Shown one piece after another: positions 34,075 through 43,914 of a DNA stretch of 64,000 nucleotides. The position numbers and the translations under genes were made by a program. A model generated the notes under the pieces. The model was not told the origin of the DNA. It worked only from the letters and a program-made list of their open reading frames with translations, and did no database searches. The stretch's first letter is position 1; each line of letters starts with the position of its first letter. This stretch comes from an uncultured Clostridia bacterium (lineage in GTDB: Bacteria; Bacillota; Clostridia; Oscillospirales; Ruminococcaceae), in the NCBI GenBank assembly GCA_944386045.1, contig CALWZO010000019.1, positions 1 to 64,000 of the forward strand, given 5' to 3'.

Positions 34075-34493
34075 TGCTTTTACCAAAAAGAGTAAAATAC
34101 CGCAGAGTTCACAGAGGCCGCATGAAAGGCAAAGCAACCCGCGGTAACAAAGTAACATACGGCGAGTTTGGTTTGCAGGCTTTGGAACCGGCATGGATCA
34201 CCTCCAACCAGATCGAAGCAGCCCGTATTGCCATGACCCGTTACATCAAGCGTGGCGGTCAGGTTTGGATAAAGATTTTCCCGGACAAACCGGTTACAGA
34301 AAAACCGGCTGAAACCCGCATGGGTTCCGGTAAAGGTAGCCCGGAATACTGGGTAGCCGTTGTTATACCGGGCAGAGTTCTGTTCGAAATCGGCGGTGTA
34401 TCCGAAGAGCTCGCAAGAGAAGCTATGCGTCTTGCTATGCACAAGTTGCCTATCAAGTGCAAGTTCGTTAAAAAGGATGAGGTAGGTGAATAG
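34074..34493 (+). CDS. rplP: Ribosomal protein uL16
   Basis: 139-residue 50S protein near the A-site tRNA elbow: [38 protein letters not shown] and [15 protein letters not shown]. Its start overlaps the rpsC stop (TAATG), so it is translationally coupled. Confidence 0.98.
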   Translation: MLLPKRVKYRRVHRGRMKGKATRGNKVTYGEFGLQALEPAWITSNQIEAARIAMTRYIKRGGQVWIKIFPDKPVTEKPAETRMGSGKGSPEYWVAVVIPGRVLFEIGGVSEELAREAMRLAMHKLPIKCKFVKKDEVGE

Positions 34494-34494
34494 T

Positions 34495-34683
34495 ATGAAA
34501 GCAAGTGAACTCCGTAACATGTCAGCTGCAGAACTGACAAACAAACTGAAAGAATTAAAAGCAGAGCTGTTCAATCTTCGTTTTCAACATGCTATCAATC
34601 AGCTGGAAAATCCAATGAGAATTAAAGCAGTCAAAAAAGACATCGCAAGAGTTAACACAGCTCTTAGCGCTATCGACAAATAA
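34495..34683 (+). CDS. rpmC: Ribosomal protein uL29
   Basis: 62-residue helical hairpin at the tunnel exit: [29 protein letters not shown] and the [12 protein letters not shown] end. An upstream GTG at 34486 lies inside rplP; ATG 34495 follows a GAGGTAGGTG sequence with usual spacing and matches the family. Confidence 0.97.
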   Translation: MKASELRNMSAAELTNKLKELKAELFNLRFQHAINQLENPMRIKAVKKDIARVNTALSAIDK

Positions 34684-34700
34684 TAAGGGGAGGTAAGACA

Positions 34701-34955
34701 ATGGAACGCAATTTGAGAAAAACAAGAGTTGGCACAGTTGTTTCTGACAAAATGGACAAAACAATTGTTGTTGCTATCGAAGACAGAGTTAAACACCCTT
34801 TATACAAAAAGATAGTTAAAAAGGCTGTTAAATTCAAAGCTCATGACGAGAACAATGAATGCGGTATCGGCGACCGTGTAGAAATCATGGAAACACGCCC
34901 GCTTTCAAAGGACAAAAATTGGAGACTTGTCAAGATAGTAGAAAAAGCTAAATAA
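34701..34955 (+). CDS. rpsQ: Ribosomal protein uS17
   Basis: 84-residue OB-fold 30S protein: [29 protein letters not shown], and [22 protein letters not shown] lies upstream of the ATG. Confidence 0.97.
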   Translation: MERNLRKTRVGTVVSDKMDKTIVVAIEDRVKHPLYKKIVKKAVKFKAHDENNECGIGDRVEIMETRPLSKDKNWRLVKIVEKAK

Positions 34956-34981
34956 GCTATTGAAAAGGAGGATATGTACAC

Positions 34982-35350
34982 ATGGTACAGATGCAGACCT
35001 ATTTAAAGGTTGCTGACAACACCGGCGCAAAAGAACTGATGTGCATACGCGTTCTGGGCGGTACACGCAGAAGATACGCTAACATCGGCGATGTTGTTGT
35101 AGCTTCCGTTAAAAAGACAACACCCGGCGGCGTTGTTAAAAAAGGTGAAGTTGTAAAAGCTGTTATCGTTCGTACAAAAAGCGGCATCCGCCGTGAAGAC
35201 GGTTCCTACATCCGCTTTGACGAAAACGCAGCAGTTATTATAAGAGATGATAAAAATCCGAGAGGCACTCGTATTTTTGGACCTGTTGCCCGCGAACTGC
35301 GCGACAAAGGTTACCTTAAAATCTTGAGTCTTGCACCGGAATCACTGTAA
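34982..35350 (+). CDS. rplN: Ribosomal protein uL14
   Basis: 122-residue beta-barrel at the subunit interface: [35 protein letters not shown], and [26 protein letters not shown] precedes the ATG. Confidence 0.98.
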   Translation: MVQMQTYLKVADNTGAKELMCIRVLGGTRRRYANIGDVVVASVKKTTPGGVVKKGEVVKAVIVRTKSGIRREDGSYIRFDENAAVIIRDDKNPRGTRIFGPVARELRDKGYLKILSLAPESL

Positions 35351-35362
35351 GGAGAGTTATAA

Positions 35363-35677
35363 ATGAATAAAGTTCATGTAAAAACTGGTGATACCGTAAA
35401 AATTATAAGCGGTAAAGATCGTGGTGAAACCGGCAAAGTGCTCGCTGTAAGCCCCAAAGAAGGCAAAGTTATTGTTGAAGGTCTGAACATGGTTAAAAAA
35501 CATGTCAAACCCAGAAGACAGGGCGAAAGCGGCGGCATAGTAGATGCAGAAGGTGCTATCTACGCTTGCAAGGTTATGCCCGTATGCCCCAAATGCGGCA
35601 AAGCCACAAGAGTGGGCCACAAAATGGTTGACGGCAAAAAAGTTCGTATCTGCAAACACTGCGGTGCAGAATTATAA
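35363..35677 (+). CDS. rplX: Ribosomal protein uL24
   Basis: 104-residue KOW protein that starts 50S assembly: [20 protein letters not shown] is the KOW motif. A C-terminal [11 protein letters not shown]...CKHCGAEL gives a zinc-ribbon-like CxxC pair set, seen in part of the L24 family. AAGGAGAG precedes the ATG. Confidence 0.97.
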   Translation: MNKVHVKTGDTVKIISGKDRGETGKVLAVSPKEGKVIVEGLNMVKKHVKPRRQGESGGIVDAEGAIYACKVMPVCPKCGKATRVGHKMVDGKKVRICKHCGAEL

Positions 35678-35696
35678 TAAGAAGGAGGAACTTTAA

Positions 35697-36236
35697 ATGT
35701 CTAATCTGAAAGAATTATATGTAAAAGAAGTTGCTCCTGCTCTTATGAAGCAGTTCAACTACAAAAGCGTAATGCAGATCCCCAAACTGGAAAAAGTTGT
35801 TGTTAATGTTGGCTGCTCAGAAGCCAAAGACAACTCCAAAGTTATCGAATCAGTTGTTGAGGATATCAAAAAAATCACAGGTCAGCAGCCGATCGTTTGC
35901 AAAGCCAAAAAATCCGTTGCTAACTTCAAACTGCGTGAGGGTATGCCCATCGGTGTTAAAGTAACACTGCGCGGCGAAAGAATGTACGAGTTCGTTGACA
36001 GATTGTTCAACGTAGCTCTGCCCCGCGTAAGAGACTTCCACGGCATCAACGGCAACAGCTTTGACGGCCGCGGCAACTACTCTTTCGGTATCAAAGAGCA
36101 GCTGATATTCCCTGAGATAGAGTACGATAAAATCGACGCTATCCGTGGTATGGATATCTCATTCGTAACCACTGCACACACAGACGAAGAAGCCAAGGTT
36201 CTTTTGAAATCTTTGGGCGCTCCGTTCGCAAACTAA
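35697..36236 (+). CDS. rplE: Ribosomal protein uL5
   Basis: 179-residue 50S protein that binds 5S r[61 protein letters not shown] and [26 protein letters not shown] is in the short gap. Confidence 0.98.
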   Translation: MSNLKELYVKEVAPALMKQFNYKSVMQIPKLEKVVVNVGCSEAKDNSKVIESVVEDIKKITGQQPIVCKAKKSVANFKLREGMPIGVKVTLRGERMYEFVDRLFNVALPRVRDFHGINGNSFDGRGNYSFGIKEQLIFPEIEYDKIDAIRGMDISFVTTAHTDEEAKVLLKSLGAPFAN

Positions 36237-36250
36237 GGGGGATATAAACT

Positions 36251-36436
36251 ATGGCAAAAACATCCATGAAGGTTAAACAGCAGCGCGAACCTAAATTTTC
36301 AACAAGACAGTACAACAGATGCAAAATCTGTGGCAGACCGCATGCTTATCTGAGAAAATACGGCATTTGCCGTATCTGCTTCCGCGAACTGGCCTACAAA
36401 GGCGAAATTCCCGGAGTAAAGAAAGCAAGCTGGTAA
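36251..36436 (+). CDS. rpsN: Ribosomal protein uS14, zinc-binding type
   Basis: 61-residue type Z S14 with the zinc ligands CKICG...CRICF around residues 24-43. This C+ form is not zinc-independent. A zinc-free paralogue, if any, is outside this window. AAGGGGG lies upstream of the ATG. Confidence 0.97.
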   Translation: MAKTSMKVKQQREPKFSTRQYNRCKICGRPHAYLRKYGICRICFRELAYKGEIPGVKKASW

Positions 36437-36467
36437 TTAACTTTTAAAATTATAAGGAGGCAAGATT

Positions 36468-36866
36468 ATGAATATCACTGATCCTATCGCGGACTTGCTG
36501 ACCAGAATCAGAAATGCTTCACAGGCAAGACACGAAACAGTTGACGTACCTGCATCCAACATGAAAAAAGCTATTGCTCAGATTCTTGTTGATGAAGGTT
36601 ATATCAAAAGCTTTACAGTGAAGGAAGATAACAAACAGGGCGTTATCACCATCACACTGAAATACACAGAAACAAACGCACCTGTAATCACAGGCCTGCG
36701 CAGAATTTCTAAACCGGGTCTTCGTATCTACACCAGCTGCGAAGATATGCCGAAGGTTATGAAGGGTATCGGCACAGCTATCATTTCTACACCTAAAGGC
36801 GTTATGACAGACAAGAAAGCCCGCAAAGAAAATGTGGGCGGCGAAGTTCTCGCTTTTGTATGGTAA
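36468..36866 (+). CDS. rpsH: Ribosomal protein uS8
   Basis: 132-residue 30S assembly protein: [30 protein letters not shown] and the [20 protein letters not shown] end. S8 is the autogenous regulator of the spc operon in Escherichia coli. TAAGGAGGC precedes the ATG. Confidence 0.98.
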   Translation: MNITDPIADLLTRIRNASQARHETVDVPASNMKKAIAQILVDEGYIKSFTVKEDNKQGVITITLKYTETNAPVITGLRRISKPGLRIYTSCEDMPKVMKGIGTAIISTPKGVMTDKKARKENVGGEVLAFVW

Positions 36867-36880
36867 GGGGGTAAATAGTT

Positions 36881-37423
36881 ATGTCGAGAATAGGAAGAAA
36901 ACCCATCGCTATTCCAGCAGGTGTAAAAGTTACAGTTGATGGAAATAATGTTACAGTTGCTGGCCCTAAGGGTACACTCAATTCCACTTTTCACAACAAA
37001 ATGACCGTAAAGGTTGAAGGTGAAACAGTTGTAGTTACCCGTCCTGATGACGAAAACGAATCAAAATCCTTGCACGGATTGACAAGAACACTTATAAGCA
37101 ATATGGTTACAGGTGTTTCCGAAGGCTTCTCCAAAGAACTGGAAGTACTTGGCGTTGGTTACAGGGTTGCAAAACAGGGCACAAACCTGGTTATGAACCT
37201 GGGTTACTCACATCAGGTTATCGTTCCGGAAGTAGACGGCATCAAAATTGAATGTCCGGATGCTAACAAAATCAAAGTTATCGGTATCGACAAACAGAAA
37301 GTCGGTCAGTTTGCGGCTGAAATTCGCGAAAAACGCCCGCCGGAACCCTACAAGGGCAAAGGTATCCGCTATGTTGGCGAATATGTAATCCGCAAAGAAG
37401 GTAAAACAGGTAAAGGTAAATAA
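36881..37423 (+). CDS. rplF: Ribosomal protein uL6
   Basis: 180-residue 50S protein near the factor-binding site: [37 protein letters not shown], and [26 protein letters not shown] lies upstream of the ATG. Confidence 0.98.
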   Translation: MSRIGRKPIAIPAGVKVTVDGNNVTVAGPKGTLNSTFHNKMTVKVEGETVVVTRPDDENESKSLHGLTRTLISNMVTGVSEGFSKELEVLGVGYRVAKQGTNLVMNLGYSHQVIVPEVDGIKIECPDANKIKVIGIDKQKVGQFAAEIREKRPPEPYKGKGIRYVGEYVIRKEGKTGKGK

Positions 37424-37441
37424 TAAAGGAGTGAGCTAATT

Positions 37442-37801
37442 ATGGTAAAGAAACCAAACAGTAACCAGGCAAGACTTAGAAGACATGCCAGAGTTCGCAG
37501 AAAAATCAGCGGCACAGCTGCACGTCCTCGTCTTAATGTTTTCCGCTCCTCAAAGCACATCTATGCTCAGATTATTGACGATGTAGCCGGCGTAACACTG
37601 GCCAGCGCGTCAACAATGGACAAAGATTTTACAAGCTATGGCGGTAACATAGAAGCTGCAAAAGCAGTTGGTATCAAAGTTGCAAAAGCAGCTCTTGAAA
37701 AAGGCATTACAACAGTAGTGTTTGACCGTGGCGGCTATATCTATCATGGTCGTGTAAAAGCATTGGCAGAAGGCGCCCGCGAAGGCGGCTTAGTGCTGTA
37801 G
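37442..37801 (+). CDS. rplR: Ribosomal protein uL18
   Basis: 119-residue 5S rRNA-binding protein: [55 protein letters not shown] and EGGL at the end. AAAGGAGTG precedes the ATG. Confidence 0.98.
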   Translation: MVKKPNSNQARLRRHARVRRKISGTAARPRLNVFRSSKHIYAQIIDDVAGVTLASASTMDKDFTSYGGNIEAAKAVGIKVAKAALEKGITTVVFDRGGYIYHGRVKALAEGAREGGLVL

Positions 37802-37811
37802 GAGGGATACA

Positions 37812-38312
37812 ATGGAAAGAATTGACGCAAGCGTTTTGGACCTTCAGGAGAAGGTTGTATCAATCAATCGTGTATCAAAAACCGTTAAAGGCGGCCGTAT
37901 AATGAAGTTCTCAGCTTTGATAGTTGTAGGCAACGGCGACGGCATTGTAGGTTATGGTATAGGTAAAGCAGCCGAGGTGCCGGAAGCTATCCGCAAAGGC
38001 GTTGAGGATGCAAGAAAAAATCTGGTAAGAATATCTATGAAGGGAACAACAATTCCCCACGAGACAGTAGGCTCCTTTGGTGCTGCAAGAGTTCTGATGA
38101 GACCTGCTGCTCCCGGTACAGGTGTTATCGCAGGCGGCGCTGTTCGTGCTGTTCTGGAAGCTGCCGGTATCAAAGATATCCGTACAAAATCTCTTCGTTC
38201 AAGAAACCCCGGTAATGTTGTTGCTGCTACAGTAGCAGGTCTTGCTTCTGTAAGAACAGTTGCTCAGGCTGCAAAAATCCGCGGTATTGACGAGAAAGAC
38301 ATATTAGGCTAA
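37812..38312 (+). CDS. rpsE: Ribosomal protein uS5
   Basis: 166-residue 30S accuracy protein: [39 protein letters not shown], and [20 protein letters not shown]. The spectinomycin-site loop near residues 20-35 looks normal. AGGAGGG lies upstream of the ATG. Confidence 0.98.
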   Translation: MERIDASVLDLQEKVVSINRVSKTVKGGRIMKFSALIVVGNGDGIVGYGIGKAAEVPEAIRKGVEDARKNLVRISMKGTTIPHETVGSFGAARVLMRPAAPGTGVIAGGAVRAVLEAAGIKDIRTKSLRSRNPGNVVAATVAGLASVRTVAQAAKIRGIDEKDILG

Positions 38313-38328
38313 TAGGAGGTACTTTGAA

Positions 38329-38583
38329 ATGGCTGATGAGAAAATCATGGAAGTAGCAGTTGAAAAAGCACCTGCTAAAAGAGGTAGAAAACCCAAAAAA
38401 GCCCAGGTTACAACAGTAACCGTTAAACTGGTAAAAAGCCTTGCAGGCTGCATTCAGAATCAGAAAGATTGTGCGGCAGCCCTGGGCCTCAAAAAAGTCG
38501 GCGATGTAAAGGTTCATCCTGACAACGCCGCCACACAGGGTAAAATCAGAAAGATTGCTCACCTTGTAGAGGTAGTAAAGTAA
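38329..38583 (+). CDS. rpmD: Ribosomal protein uL30 with basic N-terminal extension
   Basis: 84 residues; the ordinary bacterial L30 (~60 residues) begins at TVTVKLVKSLAG and includes LGLKKVGDVKVHPDNAATQG and RKIAHLVEVV. The first ~27 residues are extra, and include AKRGRKPKKAQ, an AT-hook-like basic patch, behind an acidic MADEKIMEVAVEK. TAGGAGG with 9-base spacing supports ATG 38329, so the extension is translated. See findings. Confidence 0.93.
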   Translation: MADEKIMEVAVEKAPAKRGRKPKKAQVTTVTVKLVKSLAGCIQNQKDCAAALGLKKVGDVKVHPDNAATQGKIRKIAHLVEVVK

Positions 38584-38605
38584 TTTAACAGGGAGGTGCA
38601 CAATT

Positions 38606-39049
38606 ATGATGCTTCACGAATTGAAACCTGCAGAAGGTTCTACAAAAGCTGCTAAGAGAAAAGGTCGTGGTCACGGCAGCGGTAACGGCAAAACAGCCGG
38701 TTACGGCCACAAAGGTCAGAAAGCCCGTTCCGGCGCAAAGAAAGCCGGTTTTGAAGGCGGTCAGCTCCCTCTTCAGAGAAGACTTCCCAAAGTGGGCTTT
38801 AACAACAGCGTATTTGCCACAGTTTACGCAACAATCAATGTAAAAGATCTGGAAGCAAGATTTGAAGCCGGCAGCGTAGTTGACGAAGCTGCAGTAGTAG
38901 CCAGCGGTCTTGTAAAGAAAGTAAAAGACGGCATTAAAGTTCTGGGCAACGGCGAGATCACAAAGCCGATGACAGTACAGCTTAAAGCTTTCTCTGCATC
39001 TGCTAAAGAAAAAATCGAAAAAGCAGGCGGAAAGGCAGAGGTGAAATAA
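38606..39049 (+). CDS. rplO: Ribosomal protein uL15
   Basis: 147-residue 50S protein: ELKPAEGSTKAAKRKGRGHG, SGNGKTAGYGHKGQKARSG, FEGGQLPLQRRLPKVGF. GGGAGG lies upstream of the ATG, which follows a GTGCACAATT stretch. secY follows after 2 bases. Confidence 0.98.
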   Translation: MMLHELKPAEGSTKAAKRKGRGHGSGNGKTAGYGHKGQKARSGAKKAGFEGGQLPLQRRLPKVGFNNSVFATVYATINVKDLEARFEAGSVVDEAAVVASGLVKKVKDGIKVLGNGEITKPMTVQLKAFSASAKEKIEKAGGKAEVK

Positions 39050-39051
39050 GA

Positions 39052-40356
39052 GTGTTACAGACATTTAGAAATGCATGGAAAATCGAGGATCTGCGTAAAA
39101 AGCTGATTTTTACAGCAATCGTTCTGGTAATTTACCGTCTTGGTTGTGCCATCGCGGTTCCTTTTATCCAACCCACCGCTCTTAAAAACATGTTTTCAGT
39201 GGTCGACAGCAATACATTTGGTCTGGGCTTTATAAACATGATGAGCGGCGGCGCATTTGCCAATGCCACTCTGTTCGCCTTGGGTGTTATACCCTACATC
39301 AACGCATCTATCATCATTACCCTTTTGACAGTGGCCATTCCGTATCTGGAAAACCTGTCAAAACAGGGTGATGAAGGCAGAAAGAAAATTGCAAAGATAA
39401 CAAGATATGTAAGTATCGGTATAGCCTTTGTGCTGGGCTTTGGTTACTATTCAGTACTTAAAAGCAGAAGTATACTTATGTATGACGAAGGCCTGGCCGG
39501 CTTCTTCACCGGCTTGGTAATTGTTATCACATTTGTGGCAGGTTCACTGCTGCTTATGTGGATGGGTGAACAGATTGATAAGAAAGGTATCGGCAACGGC
39601 GTATCTCTTATCATATTCACTGGTATTATTTCCAGGCTGTCAGACACTGCAATGGTTTATATCGCCATGCTGCAGGATGCTGTACAGAACAAAAATACCA
39701 TCAACTTTTTGCTGGTTCCGCTGTTCCTTGTTTTCTCCGTTCTGGTAATCGCTTTTGCAGTTGTTCTCAACAACGCTGAAAGAAGAATACCAATTCAGTA
39801 CGGCAAACAGGTGGTAGGCAGAAAGATGATCGGCGGCCAGAGTTCACATCTTCCGATAAAAGTAAATATGTCCGGTGTTATGCCTATCATATTTGCCAGT
39901 GCACTGGTTTCCATACCCGGCACAATAAGAAGCTTTTTCACCATCGAAAGTGCTTTCTGGAATGAATTTTTGGCTATATTCAACTACAACGGCGCAGTTT
40001 ATGCGGTTATGTATGTATTCCTGATTATTGTATTTAACTTCTTCTATGTTACAATGCAGTATAATCCGCTGGAAATTGCAAACAACCTGCGTAAAAACAA
40101 CGGCGTTATCCCCGGTTTCCGTCCGGGCAAACAGACCCAGGATTTTATAACAAAAGTTTTGGGCAAAATTACATTTATTGGCGCATTGTTCCTGTGTGTT
40201 GTTGCAATACTGCCTATAATAATGGGCAACCTGACCAACACAGGCATTCAGATGGGTGGTACTTCACTGCTTATCGTTGTAGGTGTTGCTCTGGAAACTT
40301 CACAGCAGCTTGAAAGCCAGATGGTTGCACGCCATCACAAAGGATTTTTGGAATAA
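39052..40356 (+). CDS. secY: Protein translocase subunit SecY
   Basis: 434-residue, ten-segment pore of the Sec translocase: TFRNAWKIEDLRKKLIFTAI start, FALGVIPYINASIII in segment 2, NAERRIPIQYGKQVVGRK, and PGFRPGKQTQDFITKVLGKI in the large cytoplasmic loop. It begins with GTG at 39052 behind GAGGTG inside the rplO end, so the two are coupled. SecE and SecG are elsewhere. Confidence 0.98.
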   Translation: MLQTFRNAWKIEDLRKKLIFTAIVLVIYRLGCAIAVPFIQPTALKNMFSVVDSNTFGLGFINMMSGGAFANATLFALGVIPYINASIIITLLTVAIPYLENLSKQGDEGRKKIAKITRYVSIGIAFVLGFGYYSVLKSRSILMYDEGLAGFFTGLVIVITFVAGSLLLMWMGEQIDKKGIGNGVSLIIFTGIISRLSDTAMVYIAMLQDAVQNKNTINFLLVPLFLVFSVLVIAFAVVLNNAERRIPIQYGKQVVGRKMIGGQSSHLPIKVNMSGVMPIIFASALVSIPGTIRSFFTIESAFWNEFLAIFNYNGAVYAVMYVFLIIVFNFFYVTMQYNPLEIANNLRKNNGVIPGFRPGKQTQDFITKVLGKITFIGALFLCVVAILPIIMGNLTNTGIQMGGTSLLIVVGVALETSQQLESQMVARHHKGFLE

Positions 40357-40390
40357 TAACCGATAGTCTTTAAATAAGGAGACAATAATT

Positions 40391-41020
40391 ATGAACATTA
40401 TATTATTAGGTGCTCCGGGTGCCGGTAAAGGCACACAGGCAGAAATCATTTGCGAAAAACTTGGTATCCCCACCATTTCCACAGGCGCTATACTTCGCCA
40501 GGCCATGAAAGACGGCACAGAGATGGGCAAAAAAGCCAAAAGCTTTGTTGAAGCGGGTGCCCTGGTTCCGGACGATGTTATTATCGGCATCGTAAAGGAA
40601 AGACTGGCAGCAGATGACTGCAAAAACGGCTTTATTCTTGACGGTGTTCCCAGAACAATTGCTCGGGCACGGGCGATTGACGAAATGGGCATCAAGATTG
40701 ATATAGCTTTGGATATAGAGGTAAAGGATGAAACAATAATCGAACGCGTAAGCGGAAGAAGAGTTTGCTCCTGCGGTGCCTCTTATCACATCAAATACAA
40801 ACCCAGCGCAGTAGATGGTGTTTGCGACAAATGCGGTCAGCCGCTGACTATACGCAAAGATGATGAACCTTCAACAGTGCTGGACCGCCTGACAAACTAT
40901 CACAAACAGACCGAGCCCTTGAAAGATTACTACAAGGCAAAGGGAATTTTGGTTGAAGTTGACGGCGAAGGCAGTGTGGAAAACACAACAGCACTTGTGC
41001 TGAAAGCTTTAGGAGTGTAA
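40391..41020 (+). CDS. adk: Adenylate kinase, zinc-lid type
   Basis: 209-residue kinase equilibrating ATP + AMP with 2 ADP. P-loop GAPGAGKGTQ, then STGAILRQAMKDGTEMG for AMP binding; FILDGVPRT varies slightly from the usual DGFPR. The lid (residues ~125-155) has CSCGASYH...CDKCGQPL, four cysteines that bind structural zinc, as in many Gram-positives. AAGGAGACAA precedes the ATG. Confidence 0.97.
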   Translation: MNIILLGAPGAGKGTQAEIICEKLGIPTISTGAILRQAMKDGTEMGKKAKSFVEAGALVPDDVIIGIVKERLAADDCKNGFILDGVPRTIARARAIDEMGIKIDIALDIEVKDETIIERVSGRRVCSCGASYHIKYKPSAVDGVCDKCGQPLTIRKDDEPSTVLDRLTNYHKQTEPLKDYYKAKGILVEVDGEGSVENTTALVLKALGV

Positions 41021-41024
41021 TACC

Positions 41025-41786
41025 GTGATTATTATAAAAAGCCCCGAAGATATAAAAAAATTAAAAACCGCTTGCAAAATCAGCGCGGATGTGTTAAAAT
41101 ACGCCGGGGAACAAATCAATGCAGGTATGTCTACTTACGAGCTGGATAAACTTATATACGACTTTATCACCGCAGCTGGTGCTCGCCCTTCCTTTTTAGG
41201 CATGTATGGCTTTAAAGGAAGTGCCTGCATCTCTATAAACGATGAGGTTATACATGGAATACCTTCCAAAAAGACCATCATCAGAAGCGGTGATATTGTC
41301 AGTATAGATGTGGGAGCCTATATCAACGGCTACCACGGTGATAACGCTTACACATATAAAGTAGGCGCTGTCAGTCCCTCTGCTGAAAAGCTTTTGCGTG
41401 TTACCAACGAATGTCTGCATCTGGGGATAGCGGCTGCACAACCAGGCAACAGAGTGGGTGACATTGGATATGCTGTTCAGAAACATGCAGAGGAAAACGG
41501 CTTTTCTGTCGTAAGAGAATATGTCGGCCATGGTGTCGGCAGGGATTTGCATGAGGAACCGGAAGTGCCCAACTACGGCAAACCGGGCCACCTTGCGCGT
41601 CTTGTGCCGGGTATGACCATAGCCATTGAGCCCATGATAAACGAAGGAACAGCCAATGTTAAAGTCATGCCGGACGGCTGGACCGTAAAGACAACAGACG
41701 GCAAACTGTCTGCTCATTTCGAGCATACAATTGCCATCACTGAAAAAGGTCCGGTTATATTGACATGCGCTGACGGTGACTTCTGA
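41025..41786 (+). CDS. map: Methionine aminopeptidase type I
   Basis: 253-residue metalloprotease that removes the N-terminal Met. The five metal ligands are present: SIDVGAYINGYHGDNAYT (two Asp), EYVGHGVGRDLHE (His), MTIAIEPMIN (Glu) and FEHTIAITE (Glu). GTG start at 41025, four bases after the adk stop, behind AGGAGTG. It overlaps the KOW gene by 1 base (TGATG). Confidence 0.97.
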   Translation: MIIIKSPEDIKKLKTACKISADVLKYAGEQINAGMSTYELDKLIYDFITAAGARPSFLGMYGFKGSACISINDEVIHGIPSKKTIIRSGDIVSIDVGAYINGYHGDNAYTYKVGAVSPSAEKLLRVTNECLHLGIAAAQPGNRVGDIGYAVQKHAEENGFSVVREYVGHGVGRDLHEEPEVPNYGKPGHLARLVPGMTIAIEPMINEGTANVKVMPDGWTVKTTDGKLSAHFEHTIAITEKGPVILTCADGDF

Positions 41787-42028
41787 TGGAGTTGCAGGTC
41801 GGCAGTATAGTCCTGTCCACGGCAGGCAAAGACAAGGGCAGTTATTTCTGTGTTGTTGAGCTGACAGGCAATTATTGTTTTGTGCGGGACGGGAAAATCC
41901 ACCCGCTGGAAAAACCCAAGCGCAAAAACATAAAGCATGTTATAAAGACCCCGAAAGTATTGCAATCAGAGGCTTTGCAAGTGAATAAGCATCTGAAAAA
42001 GGCTATTGACAGCCTATCTGATAATTAG
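41786..42028 (+). CDS. KOW-domain RNA-binding protein (L14e-like)
   Basis: 80-residue protein resembling eukaryotic/archaeal L14e, L6e and L27e: [20 protein letters not shown] is the KOW turn, and [14 protein letters not shown] is a basic RNA-binding stretch. Small proteins of this kind occupy the map-infA gap in many Bacillota; no precise role is established to my knowledge. Its ATG overlaps the map stop, so it is coupled. Confidence 0.85.
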   Translation: MELQVGSIVLSTAGKDKGSYFCVVELTGNYCFVRDGKIHPLEKPKRKNIKHVIKTPKVLQSEALQVNKHLKKAIDSLSDN

Positions 42029-42038
42029 GAGGAATATT

Positions 42039-42257
42039 ATGGCTAAAGATGATGTAATTGAAGTGGAAGGAACAGTGGTAGAGGCTATGCCCAACGCCAT
42101 GTTTCAGGTAGAACTTGCAAATGGCCATCGTTTGCTTGCTCACATTTCAGGAAAACTGAGAATGAATTTCATTCGCATTTTACCGGGCGATAAGGTAACA
42201 GTTGAAATGTCGCCTTACGATTTAACAAAGGGGCGCATTACATGGCGTTCCAAATAA
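42039..42257 (+). CDS. infA: Translation initiation factor IF-1
   Basis: 72-residue OB-fold factor that binds the 30S A site: [40 protein letters not shown] and [13 protein letters not shown]. The frame opens at 42006 within the preceding gene, but TTAGGAGGAATATT points to ATG 42039. Confidence 0.97.
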   Translation: MAKDDVIEVEGTVVEAMPNAMFQVELANGHRLLAHISGKLRMNFIRILPGDKVTVEMSPYDLTKGRITWRSK

Positions 42258-42283
42258 CACAGCATTAATAGGAGGTTACAAAT

Positions 42284-42397
42284 ATGAAGGTAAAGCCATC
42301 CGTTAAACCAATGTGCGAAAAATGCAAGGTTATCAAACGCAAAGGTAAAGTTATGGTAATCTGCACAAATCCCAAACACAAACAGCGTCAGGGCTAA
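42284..42397 (+). CDS. rpmJ: Ribosomal protein bL36
   Basis: 37-residue 50S protein [18 protein letters not shown]... with zinc ligands Cys-x2-Cys, Cys and His (CTNPKH), the C+ form. AGGAGGTTACAAAT precedes the ATG. It is too short for many gene callers but unmistakable, between infA and rpsM. Confidence 0.97.
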   Translation: MKVKPSVKPMCEKCKVIKRKGKVMVICTNPKHKQRQG

Positions 42398-42429
42398 TCT
42401 GACAATTATTTGAGCAGGAGGTAAGATAT

Positions 42430-42801
42430 ATGGCTCGTATATCAGGTGTTGACTTGCCCAGAGAAAAACGTGTTGAAGTAGGCCTTACTTATATCTATGG
42501 TATAGGTCTGTCCACATCACAGAAACTTCTCGCGGCTGCCGGCGTAAATCCGGACACAAGAGTAAAAGACCTTACAGATGATGAAGTACAGGCAATCAGA
42601 GATCAGATTGAAAAACAGCAGGTTACAGTAGAAGGCGATCTTCGCAGACAGACAGCTTTGGACATCAAGAGATTGGTTGAAATCGGCTGTTACAGAGGTG
42701 TAAGACACCGCAAAGGTTTGCCGGTTCGCGGTCAGAGAACAAAGACCAACGCCAGAACACGCAAAGGCGCCAAAAAGACTGTAGCAAACAAGAAGAAATA
42801 A
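42430..42801 (+). CDS. rpsM: Ribosomal protein uS13
   Basis: 123-residue 30S head protein: [44 protein letters not shown] and the tail [23 protein letters not shown] lies upstream of the ATG. Confidence 0.98.
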   Translation: MARISGVDLPREKRVEVGLTYIYGIGLSTSQKLLAAAGVNPDTRVKDLTDDEVQAIRDQIEKQQVTVEGDLRRQTALDIKRLVEIGCYRGVRHRKGLPVRGQRTKTNARTRKGAKKTVANKKK

Positions 42802-42820
42802 TCAAGGAGGCTAAACAGCA

Positions 42821-43213
42821 ATGGCAGTTAAAAAGACAGCTAGTCGCAAAAGAGTGCAGCGCAAGAACATTGAGCGCGGTGCAGCCCACATTCAGTCTAC
42901 ATTTAACAACACAATTGTTACAATAACAGACATCCAGGGCAACGCTATTTCTTGGGCAAGCGCAGGCGGCCTCGGTTTCAGAGGTTCAAGACAGGCTACA
43001 CCCTATGCAGCTCAGATGGTAGCAGAAGCAGCAGCAAAAGCAGCTATGGAGCACGGCCTGAAAACCGTTGAAGTATATGTAAAAGGACCTGGCCAGGGCA
43101 GAGAATCTGCAATCAGAGCTTTGCAGGCAGCAGGCTTAGAGGTAAATATGATCAAGGACGTTACCCCTATTCCGCACAACGGTTGTCGTCCACCTAAAAG
43201 AAGACGCGTTTAA
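42821..43213 (+). CDS. rpsK: Ribosomal protein uS11
   Basis: 130-residue 30S platform protein: [39 protein letters not shown] and [14 protein letters not shown]; ends [23 protein letters not shown] lies upstream of the ATG. Confidence 0.98.
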   Translation: MAVKKTASRKRVQRKNIERGAAHIQSTFNNTIVTITDIQGNAISWASAGGLGFRGSRQATPYAAQMVAEAAAKAAMEHGLKTVEVYVKGPGQGRESAIRALQAAGLEVNMIKDVTPIPHNGCRPPKRRRV

Positions 43214-43228
43214 TAAGGAGGAATTACA

Positions 43229-43849
43229 ATGGCAAGATATACAGGCGCAGTATGCCGCCAGTGCCGCAGAGAAGGACAGAAGCTTTTCCTGAAAGGCGAA
43301 CGTTGCTACTCTGACAAATGTGCACTTGCAAGAAGATCTTTCGCTCCCGGCCAGCACGGTCAGGCAAGAAAGAAGAGCTCTGAATATGGTATTCAGATGA
43401 GAGCTAAACAGAAAGCAAAGAGATATTACGGTGTTCTGGAAAGCCAGTTTGCAAAATACTTTGCTATGGCCGAAAACAGAACAGGTATGGCAGGCGAAAA
43501 TCTGCTTAAGATCCTTGAAAGCAGACTGGACAATGTTGTTTACCGCGCCGGCTTCGGTATGAGCCGTCGTCAGGCCAGACAGCTTGTTTTGCATCGTCAT
43601 TTCACCGTAAACGGTGAAAGAGTAAACATTCCGTCATACCTTGTTAAACCAGGTGACGTAGTGGCAGTTCACGGCTCAGCATGTGACAAAATCAAAGAAA
43701 ATGTTGAACTTAACTCTGCAAGACCGACTCCCATGTGGATGTCTATGGACAAAGACAATCTGAAGGTGACAATCAACCGTCTGCCTGAAAGAAGCGAGAT
43801 CGATCTTGATGTTGAAGAACAGCTTATCGTTGAACTTTACTCAAAATAA
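43229..43849 (+). CDS. rpsD: Ribosomal protein uS4, zinc-binding type
   Basis: 206-residue 30S assembly initiator: N-terminal zinc knuckle CRQCRREG...CYSDKCAL, then [10 protein letters not shown], an S4 domain with [19 protein letters not shown]4 is the autogenous regulator of the alpha operon in Escherichia coli and represses rpsD in Bacillus; no S4-type leader was evident here. TAAGGAGG precedes the ATG. Confidence 0.98.
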   Translation: MARYTGAVCRQCRREGQKLFLKGERCYSDKCALARRSFAPGQHGQARKKSSEYGIQMRAKQKAKRYYGVLESQFAKYFAMAENRTGMAGENLLKILESRLDNVVYRAGFGMSRRQARQLVLHRHFTVNGERVNIPSYLVKPGDVVAVHGSACDKIKENVELNSARPTPMWMSMDKDNLKVTINRLPERSEIDLDVEEQLIVELYSK

Positions 43850-43914
43850 CCCACCCCAGCATCGGGAATGCAATTATAAAAGCAGCCTTAGTTTTATAAT
43901 AGGAGGGTTTATAA

